Assembly: GCA_007692665.1 (NCBI GenBank)
Contig: REBP01000233.1
Span: forward strand, 1 to 42,881
Origin: Gemmatimonadales bacterium
GTDB lineage: Bacteria; Gemmatimonadota; Gemmatimonadetes; Longimicrobiales; Gaopeijiaceae
DNA length: 42,881 nucleotides
Reading direction: 5' to 3'
The stretch's first letter is position 1. Every line of letters starts with the position of its first letter. This document shows positions 24,400-34,254 of this stretch, piece by piece. The notes below the pieces were generated by a model. The model saw only the letters and a program-made list of their open reading frames with translations, did not search any database and was not told where the DNA came from. The translations under genes were made by a program, and so were the position numbers.

Positions 24400-24590
24400 A
24401 GATCACGCGCTTTCCCCGCGGCACCCGCATTCGCGTCCGGAAGGGCCGTTTCCCCATGGATCCCGCCCTCGTCGGCCGCACCGGCCTCGTGCTGCACCCG
24501 GACTGGCTGGTGGCCGAGAAGGTGGGCGTCCAGCTCGACGGTGAGGAGCGTCTCCGGACCTTCACCGAGGACGAACTCGAGGCCGTCTGA
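24396..24590 (+). CDS. Unknown 64-residue protein, SH3/KOW-like
   Basis: A very small basic-to-acidic protein starting at ATG 24396, which overlaps the preceding stop as ATGA. Sequence features are [31 protein letters not shown] and a Glu-rich end [10 protein letters not shown]. Alternating beta-strand residues and the Gly-Arg-Thr-Gly turn suggest a small SH3 or KOW-type barrel. This is a shape-level impression, not a family match. Translational coupling to the 191-residue gene is the main evidence for expression. Confidence 0.65.
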   Translation: MKITRFPRGTRIRVRKGRFPMDPALVGRTGLVLHPDWLVAEKVGVQLDGEERLRTFTEDELEAV

Positions 24591-24711
24591 GGGCCCGGAC
24601 TCCGTCTGTCTTCCTTGGACCGCATCGATGGGCCTATCTTTCGGGGTTGGCCTTGAAGCCTGGTGTCCCCGGGCCGGGCCCCCCGGAACCGGAAACCCCC
24701 AGGAGTACCGA

Positions 24712-26898
24712 ATGTCAGCCGATACGACCTCGCCTCAGCTCGAAACCGCGTCCAGGACGTCCCCTCCGGCCACGTCGGACACCGCTGCCGAGAGCCCGGG
24801 GCGGGAGCGCCTCGATGGCGACACCCTCCTCGCGATGTATCGCACGATGGTCACGGCACGTCGCATCGATGACCGGGAAATGAGTCTCAAGCGGCAGAAC
24901 CGGATCTTCTTCCAGATCTCGGGGGCCGGGCACGAGGCCATCCAGGTGGCGCTGGCGGACCACACCCGCTCGGGCTCGGACTGGTACTACTTCTACTACA
25001 GGGACCGGGCCTTCGCGCTGGCCCTGGGGCAGACGCCCCTGGATCACCTCCTCCAGGCCGTGGGAGCGGAAGCGGACCCTGCGTCGGGCGGGCGCCAGAT
25101 GCCGGCCCACTTCGGGGACCGCCGGTACCGCATCATCAGCACGTCGTCGCCCACGGGAACCCAGTTCCTCCAGGCCGTGGGGAGCGCGGAAGCCGGCTGG
25201 CGCGCGAAGCAGCTGGACGGACTCCGGGACCAGATCGAGGCCTTCGAGGACGACGAGATCGTCGTGGTCTGCACCGGCGACGGGACGACGTCGGAGGGGG
25301 AGTTCTGGGAGGCGATGAACACGGCCTGCAACCTGAAGCTCCCCGTGCTCTTCCTGGTCGAGGACAACGAGTACGCGATCTCGGTCCCGGTGGAGGTGCA
25401 GACCGCCGGCGGGAGCATCTCGAACCTCCTGACCGGGTTCCCGAACCTGAAGATCATTCGCTGCGACGGAACGGACGTGGTGGACTCGTGGGAAAAGGCC
25501 GGAGAGGCGGTGGCGTGGTGCCGGAGCGGACAGGGTCCGGCCCTTCTCCACGCGAAGACGGTCCGGCCCTACTCCCACTCCATGTCCGACGACGAGCGCA
25601 TGTATCGGCCCGCCGAGGAACTCGAGTCCCAGGCCGCCCGGGACCCGCTCCTTCGCACCCGGCAGCTCCTCCTGGACAGGGGAATCGCCGACGAGGACCA
25701 GCTGGACGCGCTGGAGACCGGGATCGAGGCCGAGGTGGGCCGGGCCGCCGACGAGGCCCTCGAGTACCCGCAGCCCGATCCCTCCACGGCCATGAAGTGG
25801 CTCTACTCCGAGGAGGTGGATCCCACCTCCTCCGATTTCGACACCGAGGACGCCCCGGACTACGCGGATGACCGCCAGCTCACCGTGGTGGATCTGCTGA
25901 ACGCCTGCATGCGCGACGAGATGGAGCGCAACCCCGGCATCGTCGTCTTCGGCGAGGACGTGGCGGACGCCTCCCGGGAAGGGGCCCTCGAGGAGGTCTC
26001 CGGAAAGGGTGGCGTCTTCAAGGTCACCCACGGGCTTCAGCGGAAGTTCGGCGGCACACGGGTGTTCAACTCCCCGCTCGCCGAGGCCAACATCATGGGC
26101 CGGGCCATCGGCATGTCCCTCCGGGGCCTCAAGCCCGTCGTCGAGATCCAGTTCTTCGACTACATCTGGCCCGCCTTCCACCAGATCCGCAACGAACTCG
26201 CCACGATGCGCTATCGCTCGGCGAACAGCTGGTCCTCGCCGGTGGTGATCCGGGTAACGTACGGGGGATACCTGAAGGGTGGAGCGATCTACCACTCCCA
26301 GACCGGCGAGACCCTCTTCACGCACACGCCGGGGATCCGGGTGATTCTCCCGTCCAACGCCGAGGACGCCGCCGGACTCCTCCGTACGGCGATCCGCTGC
26401 GAGGACCCGGTCCTCTTCCTGGAACACAAGCACCTCTACCGCCAGGTCTACAACAAGGGGCGCAACCCGGGCAAGGACTTCATGATACCCTTCGGGAAGG
26501 CGAAGGTGGTCCGGGAGGGAACGGACCTTACCGTCGTGACCTGTGGCGCCCTCGTGAAGCGTTCCATGGATGCGGCCAGGGTTGCCGCATCGGAACATGG
26601 CATCGAGACGGAGGTCATCGACCTCCGGTCGCTGAGCCCGCTGGACATGGACCGGATCGGGGAGTCCGTGAAGAAGACGGGGAAGGTCATCGTCGTGCAC
26701 GAGGACTCGCTTTCCTGGGGGATCGGCTCCGAGATCGCCGCCCGGATCGCCGACGACCTCTTCCCCTGGCTGGACGGACCGGTGCGGCGGATCGCCTCCA
26801 TGGATACCTGGGTCGCCTACGCACCGCAGCTCGAGCAGGTCATCCTCCCCCAGACTGACGACGTCCTGAAGGGCATCGTGGATCTCGCCAGGTACTGA
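24712..26898 (+). CDS. Fused E1 alpha/beta 2-oxoacid dehydrogenase
   Basis: A 728-residue TPP-dependent decarboxylase component with both E1 subunits in one chain. Residues about 35-365 are the alpha part: the TPP/Mg motif runs from GDGTTSEGE (189-197) to EDN (Asn219), and [12 protein letters not shown] is the regulatory-loop region. Residues about 400-728 are the beta part: [33 protein letters not shown] and EHKHLYR. It would feed acyl groups from pyruvate or branched-chain 2-oxoacids to an E2, but no E2 or E3 gene is adjacent. ATG 24712 has AGGAG (24701-24705) upstream. A Ser/Thr/Pro-rich N-terminal tail precedes the catalytic core. Substrate choice cannot be read here. Confidence 0.92.
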   Translation: MSADTTSPQLETASRTSPPATSDTAAESPGRERLDGDTLLAMYRTMVTARRIDDREMSLKRQNRIFFQISGAGHEAIQVALADHTRSGSDWYYFYYRDRAFALALGQTPLDHLLQAVGAEADPASGGRQMPAHFGDRRYRIISTSSPTGTQFLQAVGSAEAGWRAKQLDGLRDQIEAFEDDEIVVVCTGDGTTSEGEFWEAMNTACNLKLPVLFLVEDNEYAISVPVEVQTAGGSISNLLTGFPNLKIIRCDGTDVVDSWEKAGEAVAWCRSGQGPALLHAKTVRPYSHSMSDDERMYRPAEELESQAARDPLLRTRQLLLDRGIADEDQLDALETGIEAEVGRAADEALEYPQPDPSTAMKWLYSEEVDPTSSDFDTEDAPDYADDRQLTVVDLLNACMRDEMERNPGIVVFGEDVADASREGALEEVSGKGGVFKVTHGLQRKFGGTRVFNSPLAEANIMGRAIGMSLRGLKPVVEIQFFDYIWPAFHQIRNELATMRYRSANSWSSPVVIRVTYGGYLKGGAIYHSQTGETLFTHTPGIRVILPSNAEDAAGLLRTAIRCEDPVLFLEHKHLYRQVYNKGRNPGKDFMIPFGKAKVVREGTDLTVVTCGALVKRSMDAARVAASEHGIETEVIDLRSLSPLDMDRIGESVKKTGKVIVVHEDSLSWGIGSEIAARIADDLFPWLDGPVRRIASMDTWVAYAPQLEQVILPQTDDVLKGIVDLARY

Positions 26899-26966
26899 CG
26901 GCCCCCTGCGAGTCTCCCGGGACCCGGGCATCCCTTCCCCTGTCGAGCCCCCGGGCTTGAGAACCC

Positions 26967-27491
26967 ATGCTGCGAGCCACCCGCCGGATCCTCGTTGTCG
27001 CACTCCTTCTCGGCGCCTGGATGGACGTTGCCGAAGCCCAGTCGGGCGGAACCCTGGGCTCGGTGCTCGCCGGGGTCCAGGGCACCGATCCGGAGCCCCA
27101 TCTCTTCGCGGGGGTCGGCGGAGGCTACCTCGTGAATGCCCGCCTGGGTGGTGAAGGCGTGGCCCTCCTCGGCGGAGGGGGCTACCGGTCCATTCTGGTC
27201 GGCGGGGGGCCGTCCGCGGTGGTGCTGGATGCACCCCGCGCGCAGGTGCGGCTCTGGGGCGGCCCTGCGTGGTACCGGGAATCGCTGGCGCCCTCGGACG
27301 CCGCGGCAGAGTCTTCCAGGGCGGTCCGGGGCACCGGCGCGGTCATGGCAGGGCTCACGGCCCGCGCCCCGATGGGCCGTGTCGCCCTCACGGGTGGGCT
27401 CCTCTTCTGGACCGGGCGCTTCGAGGAAACCGGCTTCGAGCGGAGCGAGGCCGTTCACGGATTTCGGGTCACCCTCGGGGTCTCCCGATGA
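26967..27491 (+). CDS. Secreted 174-residue protein, possibly a small beta-barrel
   Basis: I do not recognise a family. A signal peptide with probable cleavage after AEA (residues 22-24) is followed by glycine-rich, strand-like sequence: LFAGVGGGYLVNARLGGEG, VALLGGGGYRSILVGGG, AQVRLWGGPAWY and VALTGGLLFWTGRFEETG. Alternating hydrophobic/glycine strands and a final beta-strand with VTLGVSR suggest a small outer-membrane barrel or periplasmic beta protein. It has no strong ribosome site. Its stop overlaps the start of the 934-residue metzincin lipoprotein as ATGA, implying coupled production with that surface protein. Confidence 0.75.
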   Translation: MLRATRRILVVALLLGAWMDVAEAQSGGTLGSVLAGVQGTDPEPHLFAGVGGGYLVNARLGGEGVALLGGGGYRSILVGGGPSAVVLDAPRAQVRLWGGPAWYRESLAPSDAAAESSRAVRGTGAVMAGLTARAPMGRVALTGGLLFWTGRFEETGFERSEAVHGFRVTLGVSR

Positions 27492-30292
27492 GTGCCGCAC
27501 CGATGCGTTCCGCACCGAAGAGTCGAGCACCCCGCCTGCCCCCGTCCGCGCGCCTCGTCGCCCTCGTGCTGCTGGCCGCGGGCGTCGCCTCCTGCGACAG
27601 CTCCCCTCTCCTCTTCCCTTCGCCGGAGGGGCTGGAACTCGCTTCCGGGAACCACGGAAGCGGAACCATCCGGGGGACGGCGGGCGAGGTCCTGATTCCG
27701 GCCCTGCGGGTCCGCGTGGTGGACGGAAGCGGGAACCCGGTGCCCAACGCAACCGTGCGCGTCGAAGTGGAGGGAGGAGGCGGATCGGTGGCCAGGAGCG
27801 AGCTGGCATCAAACCGGCATGGGCAGTTGGTGGTGGAAGGATGGAGGCTGGGCGAGACCGCGGGGGCCAACCGACTGCGCCTCCAGGTGAGCGCCCACGG
27901 CAGTACCTCGCTCGGAGGTGCCGCGGGGCCGCAGCTCCTCCTGGAAGCCGACGGGGTACCCGGTGCGGCCAGCCGGATCCTTTCCGTCGGGCCGCCACCT
28001 CCGGCCCTCGAAGGGACCGTGGGAGAGCCGCTGCCGGCCGACGTGAGGTTCCGCATCGAGGACCGGTTCGGAAACCCGGTCCCTGGTGTCGACGTGACCT
28101 TTGCCCTCCCCTCGGGTTCCGGCACCGTGACCTCCGCTGCCGCCCGGACCGATGCCGCCGGCGAAATCACGCCGGGGAGCTGGACGCTGGGCCCGGAGGC
28201 CGGCCCGCAACTCCTTCGGGCGGTGGCCGTCGGCGTGGCGGGCGTCGCCATGGAGATCGAGGCACTGGCCCGCCCCGGAGTGGCCGACCGCATCCGCCTC
28301 GAAGGGGAGCTTCCGGAAACCGCTCCGGCAGGGGAACGGCTTGGCGATCAGGTGGACGCGCTACCCGGTGTACGGGTGGTGGACGCGTTCGGGAACCCGC
28401 TGCCCGACATCCAGGTGTCCGTGACCCCTCTGGCGAACTCCGGCACCGTGGACCCCTCCACGCTGGACACGGGCCCCACGGGTACCGAAGGCCGGCTCCC
28501 CGACTGGACCCTGGGCACGCGCCCCGGGAGGCAGGGCCTGCGCCTGGAAGCCCAGGGTCTTGCCGGCGTCCCCCCTCTCGATGTCGTCCTCGAGGCTACG
28601 GACGGGGAGGTCGGGGCCTGGCAGGTGAATGCCGTCCACGTGAACCAGGGAAACCAGACCTTCCGGGGGAGTGTCCCGCTGGTGGCCGGCAGACCGGGAC
28701 TTCTTCGGGTGTTCCTCCAGGGGAGCACCGGGTCCCCCCCGGGAATCCGTGTCAGGATCCGGATCCGGCAGGGTACCGCCGTCGTGCTCGACGAGGTCGT
28801 GAGCCGAGCCGGGGGGGGCGGCATCCAGGCTTCGGAGCCCGAACCCGACGACGAAGGGCGCTCCTGGAATCTGCCCCTCGCGGCGGGACTGCTTCAGCCT
28901 GGGGCCGAACTCCGGGTCGACGTGGATCCGGACGAACTGCTGCTCCCCGCGCCCCTGCTCCCCGTGACCTGGCCGGAGGGTGGCGGGTGGCAGCCGCTGG
29001 ACGTTCGGGAACTCCCGACCTTCCGCGCCACCTTCATCCCCATCCAGATCACCCAGTCCGGTCTTACGGGACGCATCACCCCCGCCAATCTCCAGGAGTA
29101 CGTGGGTCCCACCGTGGACCAGTTTCCCATCGGAGCCGTGGACTTCGAGGTCCGCACCGACCCCATGGTCTACGACGGCAGTTTCGATGCCCCGGGACCG
29201 GCCTGGGTGGCGATCCTCGAGGACATCCGGGACCTGCGCCTGGCGGAAGGGGGCCACGACCGCTACTACCACGGCATCCTCCGGCGCCCCCCCGGCCCGG
29301 GGATCGCCGGGATCGCCTACGTCGCCACCCGACCTCAGGGGATCGACAACCTTGCGGCGGTTTCCTTCGACGAGCTCCCCACGGCCGGCCCTGTCATCGC
29401 CCATGAATTCGGCCACAACTTCGGCCGCAACCACGCGCCCTGCGGAAACCTGATCGGGGTTGATCCCGCCTTCCCGCACCCGGGGGGGGAACTGGGAAGT
29501 CCCGGCTACTCGGCCGCCACGGGCATGCTTCGGCCCACCACCGGCTTCCGCGACGTCATGGGGTACTGCTTTCCCTTCTGGGCCTCGGACTACACGTTCG
29601 GCGCGATCCGCGCGATGCGCGAGGCGCGACCCCTCGGGATCTCGCTGGGAACGCACCTGGGCATGCGCACCGGACCGGGCCACGGCGTCCGGGAGGGGAT
29701 CCTGGTCGGGGGGAGCTGGTCCGGCAGCATGGCAACCCGCCTCCGGCCGGCGATCCGGCTGGAAGCCCCGGCGACACCCACCGACCCCGGTGGCGAGGTC
29801 CTCATCCAGGTCCTGGATGCCGGCGGCGCCGTCCTCTCCTCCGGCCGGTACCCCGGGGCCCGGCTGGACCATGCGGACGACCCCACGCTCCGCCATTTCG
29901 GGGCCGTCCTTCCGCTCCCCGCAGGGTCGGGAGCTCCCGCCGCCATCCGCGTGACGACCCCGGGGGGGGTGGCCGTCCTCGCCACCTCTCCGGCCCCGGC
30001 GGACGCGGCGCCGGTGGTGGTCAGCGTGGTGTCGGCGGCACCGCAGCCGGGCGCCGACGACCCGACGGCCTCGGGACCATGGACGCGCATCCGGTGGGAC
30101 GCGGAGACCTTCCCGGTCCTCGTGCTCCGAGAGGCCGAAACCGGCCGGATCCGCGGGTTCCTGCGATCAGGAGACGCGCTCGTTGCGGGTCCCAGCCCCA
30201 CCCACGGTGCGCCGGCCCTGCGGCTGGACCTCTCCGACGGGGTCCGCACGCTGGAGTCCGTCCCGACCCGTGCGGAGCCGCCTCAACGCTGA
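27488..30292 (+). CDS. Ig-like repeat lipoprotein with a metzincin zinc-protease domain
   Basis: A 934-residue lipoprotein (lipobox VASC, Cys36). Residues about 55-385 hold three Ig-like, Big_1-type repeats, each with a V.D..GNP.P core (GSGNPVPNATV, RFGNPVPGVDV, AFGNPLPDIQV). After a linker domain (about 385-510) comes a metallopeptidase region: HEFGHNFGRNH at 639-649 is the full metzincin HExxHxxGxxH zinc motif and VMGYC at about 690 is the Met-turn. The tail (about 740-934) is beta-rich. The protein is probably outer-membrane anchored and cuts extracellular protein or glycoprotein; M66-like enzymes are the nearest concept, but the exact clan family is uncertain. ATG 27488 overlaps the previous stop. 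Confidence 0.87.
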   Translation: MSAAPMRSAPKSRAPRLPPSARLVALVLLAAGVASCDSSPLLFPSPEGLELASGNHGSGTIRGTAGEVLIPALRVRVVDGSGNPVPNATVRVEVEGGGGSVARSELASNRHGQLVVEGWRLGETAGANRLRLQVSAHGSTSLGGAAGPQLLLEADGVPGAASRILSVGPPPPALEGTVGEPLPADVRFRIEDRFGNPVPGVDVTFALPSGSGTVTSAAARTDAAGEITPGSWTLGPEAGPQLLRAVAVGVAGVAMEIEALARPGVADRIRLEGELPETAPAGERLGDQVDALPGVRVVDAFGNPLPDIQVSVTPLANSGTVDPSTLDTGPTGTEGRLPDWTLGTRPGRQGLRLEAQGLAGVPPLDVVLEATDGEVGAWQVNAVHVNQGNQTFRGSVPLVAGRPGLLRVFLQGSTGSPPGIRVRIRIRQGTAVVLDEVVSRAGGGGIQASEPEPDDEGRSWNLPLAAGLLQPGAELRVDVDPDELLLPAPLLPVTWPEGGGWQPLDVRELPTFRATFIPIQITQSGLTGRITPANLQEYVGPTVDQFPIGAVDFEVRTDPMVYDGSFDAPGPAWVAILEDIRDLRLAEGGHDRYYHGILRRPPGPGIAGIAYVATRPQGIDNLAAVSFDELPTAGPVIAHEFGHNFGRNHAPCGNLIGVDPAFPHPGGELGSPGYSAATGMLRPTTGFRDVMGYCFPFWASDYTFGAIRAMREARPLGISLGTHLGMRTGPGHGVREGILVGGSWSGSMATRLRPAIRLEAPATPTDPGGEVLIQVLDAGGAVLSSGRYPGARLDHADDPTLRHFGAVLPLPAGSGAPAAIRVTTPGGVAVLATSPAPADAAPVVVSVVSAAPQPGADDPTASGPWTRIRWDAETFPVLVLREAETGRIRGFLRSGDALVAGPSPTHGAPALRLDLSDGVRTLESVPTRAEPPQR

Positions 30293-30342
30293 CCGCCCCG
30301 GGTACCGACCCCCGCGCCTGAGCCGCGGACGTCCCACCGGGG

Positions 30343-30813
30343 TCAGCCGGCGGAGGAACCCTCGATGATGCCGCCCTCGGGCGCCGGCTCGCGGGGGGGC
30401 GGCGGGTTCAGCCGGTCGCGCAGCGACCATTCGCCGGCACGCCGCTCGAAGTGATCCCATCCCCACCCGTCCAGGTGTTCGTCGTGGAAGATCACGGGGT
30501 TCACATCGTGGCGCGGCAGGTCCACGAGCTGACCCTCGGCCCCACGGCGCACCCACAGGACCTCGACGGTCTGACCTTCCACCAGGTAACGGTCCCGCTC
30601 ATATCCAACGATGAGCCGATCTGCATCACCGACCCTGGGTCCCACGGGGAGGGCCACCAGGACGTCGCCCCGCGGTGTGCCCGCGGCAAGCGTCTCCATG
30701 ATCTCGGAGGCGGGGGGAGGTGGTGTTTCTCCGCACCCTGACACGATCAGCAGGGCCAGTAACCCGGGAAGAAGTCGCGGGACGAAGGTGTGGAGAGGGG
30801 GGCGAGGGGTCAT
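30343..30813 (-). CDS. Small 156-residue lipoprotein
   Basis: A lipoprotein with lipobox VSGC (Cys27). The mature part resembles small envelope proteins of the SmpA/BamE or DUF3192 shape: a helix (SEIMETLAAGTPRGDVLVAL) followed by strands DRLIVGYERDRYLVEG and TVEVLWVRRG, then a more variable end with HDEHLDGWGWDHFERR. ATG 30813 has AGGAG 8 bases upstream; the frame is open further upstream but with no ribosome site. It ends 50 bases from the convergent metzincin gene. The function is unknown; an assembly or lipid-binding role is inferred from shape only. Bases 30814-31000 upstream hold no gene and no clear promoter. Confidence 0.78.
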   Translation of the reverse strand: MTPRPPLHTFVPRLLPGLLALLIVSGCGETPPPPASEIMETLAAGTPRGDVLVALPVGPRVGDADRLIVGYERDRYLVEGQTVEVLWVRRGAEGQLVDLPRHDVNPVIFHDEHLDGWGWDHFERRAGEWSLRDRLNPPPPREPAPEGGIIEGSSAG

Positions 30814-30999
30814 CCGGTGATCTCCTGAAACAGGAAGGTGGACATCGGGGAAAAGCTGAACGACGCAGGGGGACGGCCGGGGGACGGTGACAAAGATACC
30901 CAAGGCCCCCTCCATCCCGAAGTCCCCGCCGGAATCCCCCCCTGCGGATTCCCCGCTCCCAGAGCCCGCGCGTCCGCGCGACCGGGATGACCCAAACGA

Positions 31000-31031
31000 C
31001 AAACGCCCCCTCCTGGATGGAGGGGGCGTTC
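31000..31031 (-). terminator. Rho-independent terminator of the 918-residue lipoprotein gene
   Basis: A perfect 12-base inverted repeat (31002-31013 with 31019-31030) with a 5-base loop, followed on the minus strand by TTTGTCGTTTGG. It lies about 80 bases past the stop of the large lipoprotein gene. Confidence 0.78.
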
Positions 31032-31109
31032 ATCATCTGTCCTGCTGTCCCGGTGGGGGACCAGCCCGAGGGCCGGCCCCCACGCGGGGGTCTTTCAGCC
31101 TGCCGTCAC

Positions 31110-33866
31110 TCAGGGAGCCGTGACGGGCACACCAGCAGTGACGAGACCATCGGAGGTGGCGTTCAGCCCCACCGCGTGGATCTCGTTGCCAGCCGCGACA
31201 CCGGAGACCGTGAAGGTCCACCGGAAGTCGCGCCGCACGCCGTCGTCGGCGAACGGGAAGCCATCGGTCGGCGTGATGTTCGCCAGGGCGAGCACACGCA
31301 CGTTCGTGCCTTCACGCTCCACGATCGCGACGGCTGCGAAGGGGTTGGTGAAGGTCGAGGCAAGGCCCCGGGCCTGGACGTAGCCGGTCACCGTGCGGTT
31401 GTCGGCATCGTCACCGGTCTGGTTGGTCACGGTGAGCACCCAGCCCATGTTGTTCGTGGCAGGGTCACCGAAGTCGATGTCGTTCCAGGTATCGGCATCC
31501 GGCGCAGCAACCTGCTGTGCCGAGATCCCCGCGGTCGTCGCGGAGATGCCGGTTCCGGTCTGCCACGGACGCTCCACGGACGGGAAGCCCGAGTGGACGT
31601 GTCCGACGGCCATGTTCGGCCGCGAAGGCGCCGTCGCCACCGGGATGTCATCGCCACCCACACCCGTGAGGGAGCGGATCAGCGAACCGGTGTTGAAGGT
31701 GAGGAACTGCGGGCGCGTGATGATGTCGGTGAACTTCATCCCGTCGCTCTCGACCGGCGTGACGTCGTTCCACACCGTGAGGTCGACCCCGAAGATGCCG
31801 GGGTACTGGAGACCGAAGGACGTCGAGAGGATTTCCACCTCGTCGTCGGCCACGGCCTGGAACTCGATGTCATCGCCGCCGGCCCAGGGGAGGCTGATCG
31901 CCGTCTGGAGCTCCTGCACGATGGTCGGGCTCTCACCGTCGTTCACGTACACGAGGCGGGCCAGGATCGGGCTGGTGTTACCGGCCTGGTCACGGGCACG
32001 AACCTGGTAGATGTAGTACCCGGGCTCGGTTGCCACGGCGCCGAAGTCAAGGCTGTTCGTGATCAGCGTCGGCGAGTGGTTGTAGGTCGTGACCTGCGCA
32101 GGCACGACGGCCACGAAGGTGCCGCCGGCGACGGTCGCGAACGGAGTGGCGCCGACTGCTGCGCCCGTGCCAGCCACGAGAATCTCGCGGTTGAGCGCGG
32201 TCGGAGACGCCAGGTAGTTCCCGGTCACGCGGACCAGGTTGTGCTCCATGCCGGTACGCGTCAGCGCATCGGTCTGCGCGAACCCGGAGAGGTTGTCCAT
32301 GGCCTGGAAGTTGAACAGCGCCGTGTCCGAGGCCGAAGCCACGTCCACGGTGGTCGTGTCGGACCGGAACGTGTTGGCCGTCATCGTGTCCCACTGAACT
32401 TCGGGAACGTTCTTGTCCACGCCGAAGGTCGCAAGCGGGTTCACCGTTCCAACGGCCGTCTGGCTGATGACGCGGCTGTTCCCGAGGCGGTCCTGAACGA
32501 CGGCCTGAACGTTGTAGACTTCATTGGTCAGCGAGTTGGCCAGCGGCGACGGGGTGGTCACCCCGGTCTCGATGACGGTGGTCCCCTGACGCACGCGGAA
32601 GGTGCGCTCGGAACCGGCAGGCGTCGGCAGGCCGACACCCGTGTCCGTCGGAGCCGTGTAGCCCGCCGCGAAGCTGTAGTCGCCGCGCACCCAGTTGGCC
32701 CGGTTGCCGACGCTGGGGATCTGCGTGATGACGATGGCGCCGCCCTGCGGAGCCACGCGGTCGATACGCACCGGGAACGGATGCGCCGACAGCCCGAAGC
32801 GGGCCGTGTTGTTCAGGATTGCCGTCGGGCCGGTGTTGCCGGCGACCACGGAGGAGAACGTCGGCGCGAGGCCCATGGCCTCGATGTCGGCGCAGGTCCG
32901 CGTGAAGGTGTACGGAGCCGTGGTGTCCGTGCTCGTACCACAGAAGTTCATCGTCACGGAAGCCACGTCGCCGCCGTCGAAGAGCACGGGGAACGCGGTG
33001 ATGGTGGTGCTGAAGTCGTCACCGCCGTACCAGATGCGCCCCTGACTATCCGTGGCGCTGTTGTTCTCGGTCAGGTTGGTCTTGACGTGGAACCCGCTCG
33101 TGTTGTTGAAGCGGACCGGCACGGTGTTCGAGGGCCGGTTCGCATCGGCTCCCACCACTTCGAGGGCGGCGGAGATGACACGGTCGCCGTTCATGTGACG
33201 CGGCGTGGCCGTTCCGGCGGCTTCATTGATGGTGTAGAAGTCCGTCCGGAAGGAGAGGGTGATCTGCTGAAGGGCTTCGGCGATCTCGTCGGCAGACATG
33301 TCGGCCATGGCAGACGTGAAGACCTGCGAAGCAACCTCGACGCCGTCGACGTACAGCACGACGCGCTGGATGGTCTCGTCGCGGGGGTTCACGTTCAGCG
33401 TGACGTCGATCTGACCGGAGATGTTCTCGATGTCGACGGGCTCGCCACCCTGCTGGATGCTGGCGATGGTGATCGTGGCCGGAGCCACGGTCACGGAGGT
33501 GACGGTCACCTGGGCGCCGGCGTTTGCCGACTGGTTGCCCTTGGTCACCGTGACGGTGATGGAGGCGTTACCCGCGGCGACGCCGGTGGCACGGCACCCG
33601 GTGTCGGTGGTGGCGACGGACGCCACACCCGAGGCGGAGGAGGAGCAGGTCCAGGAAGCCTGGGTACCCGTGGCACCTCCGGTAACGCCAACGGCGAAGT
33701 CGGCGACCGCGCCCACGCCAATGGACTGGTTCGACGGGGTGAGGGTCACCGAGAGCGGCGGCGGCGGGGTGGGCTCGGGCTCGACGATGGTGACATCGTC
33801 TCCACAAGCGGCCACGCCCAGCGCCAGTACTCCGGCGAACAGAGCGGAACGGTAGAGCTTCTTCAT
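31110..33866 (-). CDS. Large Ig-like surface lipoprotein of unknown function
   Basis: A 918-residue lipoprotein (MKKLYRSALFAG, lipobox VAAC, Cys21). A short proline spacer leads to one Big_2-type Ig domain at about 33-125, with a cysteine pair (SWTCSS and GCRATG) likely to form a disulfide. The remaining 790 residues are a long beta-rich array without a recognised catalytic motif; phrases such as YYIYQVRARDQAGN and VVLYVDGVEVAS resemble tandem Ig/FnIII-like modules, and NFCGTST with RTCADIE could form a second disulfide. ATG 33866 has AAGGGGG 4 bases upstream; an upstream in-frame start is rejected because the signal peptide begins here. Probably a surface-exposed adhesin or structural protein; that is inference. 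Codon third positions look less G/C-biased than in the neighbours. Confidence 0.85.
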   Translation of the reverse strand: MKKLYRSALFAGVLALGVAACGDDVTIVEPEPTPPPPLSVTLTPSNQSIGVGAVADFAVGVTGGATGTQASWTCSSSASGVASVATTDTGCRATGVAAGNASITVTVTKGNQSANAGAQVTVTSVTVAPATITIASIQQGGEPVDIENISGQIDVTLNVNPRDETIQRVVLYVDGVEVASQVFTSAMADMSADEIAEALQQITLSFRTDFYTINEAAGTATPRHMNGDRVISAALEVVGADANRPSNTVPVRFNNTSGFHVKTNLTENNSATDSQGRIWYGGDDFSTTITAFPVLFDGGDVASVTMNFCGTSTDTTAPYTFTRTCADIEAMGLAPTFSSVVAGNTGPTAILNNTARFGLSAHPFPVRIDRVAPQGGAIVITQIPSVGNRANWVRGDYSFAAGYTAPTDTGVGLPTPAGSERTFRVRQGTTVIETGVTTPSPLANSLTNEVYNVQAVVQDRLGNSRVISQTAVGTVNPLATFGVDKNVPEVQWDTMTANTFRSDTTTVDVASASDTALFNFQAMDNLSGFAQTDALTRTGMEHNLVRVTGNYLASPTALNREILVAGTGAAVGATPFATVAGGTFVAVVPAQVTTYNHSPTLITNSLDFGAVATEPGYYIYQVRARDQAGNTSPILARLVYVNDGESPTIVQELQTAISLPWAGGDDIEFQAVADDEVEILSTSFGLQYPGIFGVDLTVWNDVTPVESDGMKFTDIITRPQFLTFNTGSLIRSLTGVGGDDIPVATAPSRPNMAVGHVHSGFPSVERPWQTGTGISATTAGISAQQVAAPDADTWNDIDFGDPATNNMGWVLTVTNQTGDDADNRTVTGYVQARGLASTFTNPFAAVAIVEREGTNVRVLALANITPTDGFPFADDGVRRDFRWTFTVSGVAAGNEIHAVGLNATSDGLVTAGVPVTAP

Positions 33867-34167
33867 GCATCCCCCTTGAGGGTGTTTAACGTGCCCTTTC
33901 GAGCACCGTGGATGTTGTCCGACCCGTCCGGGTCTGGACCTTCGGGTGTCGGACCACCTGGCCCGAACGGGTTCCCGCGTACTTCCGAGGTCGGAGAAGA
34001 GCACGTCCCGTGCCACGTTGACCCACCGCGAAAACCCGCGCCATTGTTGACGTTTCCCAGATACCGCGCGGGATTCCGGCGGCAGTACTCAGGATTTTTC
34101 GGGGGTGCCCCACGGATTTCCGAGGGGGGCTCGGCCAGCCCTCGTACCGTGAACCCTCCGAACCCGA
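33867..34167. other. Intergenic region upstream of the large lipoprotein gene
   Basis: About 300 bases without a supportable gene. It must hold the promoter of the 918-residue lipoprotein gene, but I could not find a good -35/-10 pair. Two overlapping minus-strand frames read across it without a ribosome site and with poor third-position bias, and are rejected. Confidence 0.6.
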
Positions 34168-34202
34168 AAGGCCCGCCCCGCACAAGGTGCGGAACGGGCC
34201 TT
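34168..34202 (-). terminator. Hairpin terminator after the outer-membrane protein gene
   Basis: An 8-base outer stem (34168-34175 with 34195-34202), a 2x2 internal loop and a 6-base inner stem closing on a 3-base loop. The T-run that follows on the minus strand is short (CTTTCGGG). It lies about 50 bases past the stop of the outer-membrane protein gene. Confidence 0.6.
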
Positions 34203-34254
34203 CGGTGCCTGCCGAACTCCCGGGGTTACCCGGAGAGTCCCTGTGTTCCTGGGA

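Noticed and set aside
24715-27234. 839-codon minus-strand frame over the E1 dehydrogenase
   Set aside because: Antisense shadow of a well-conserved enzyme.
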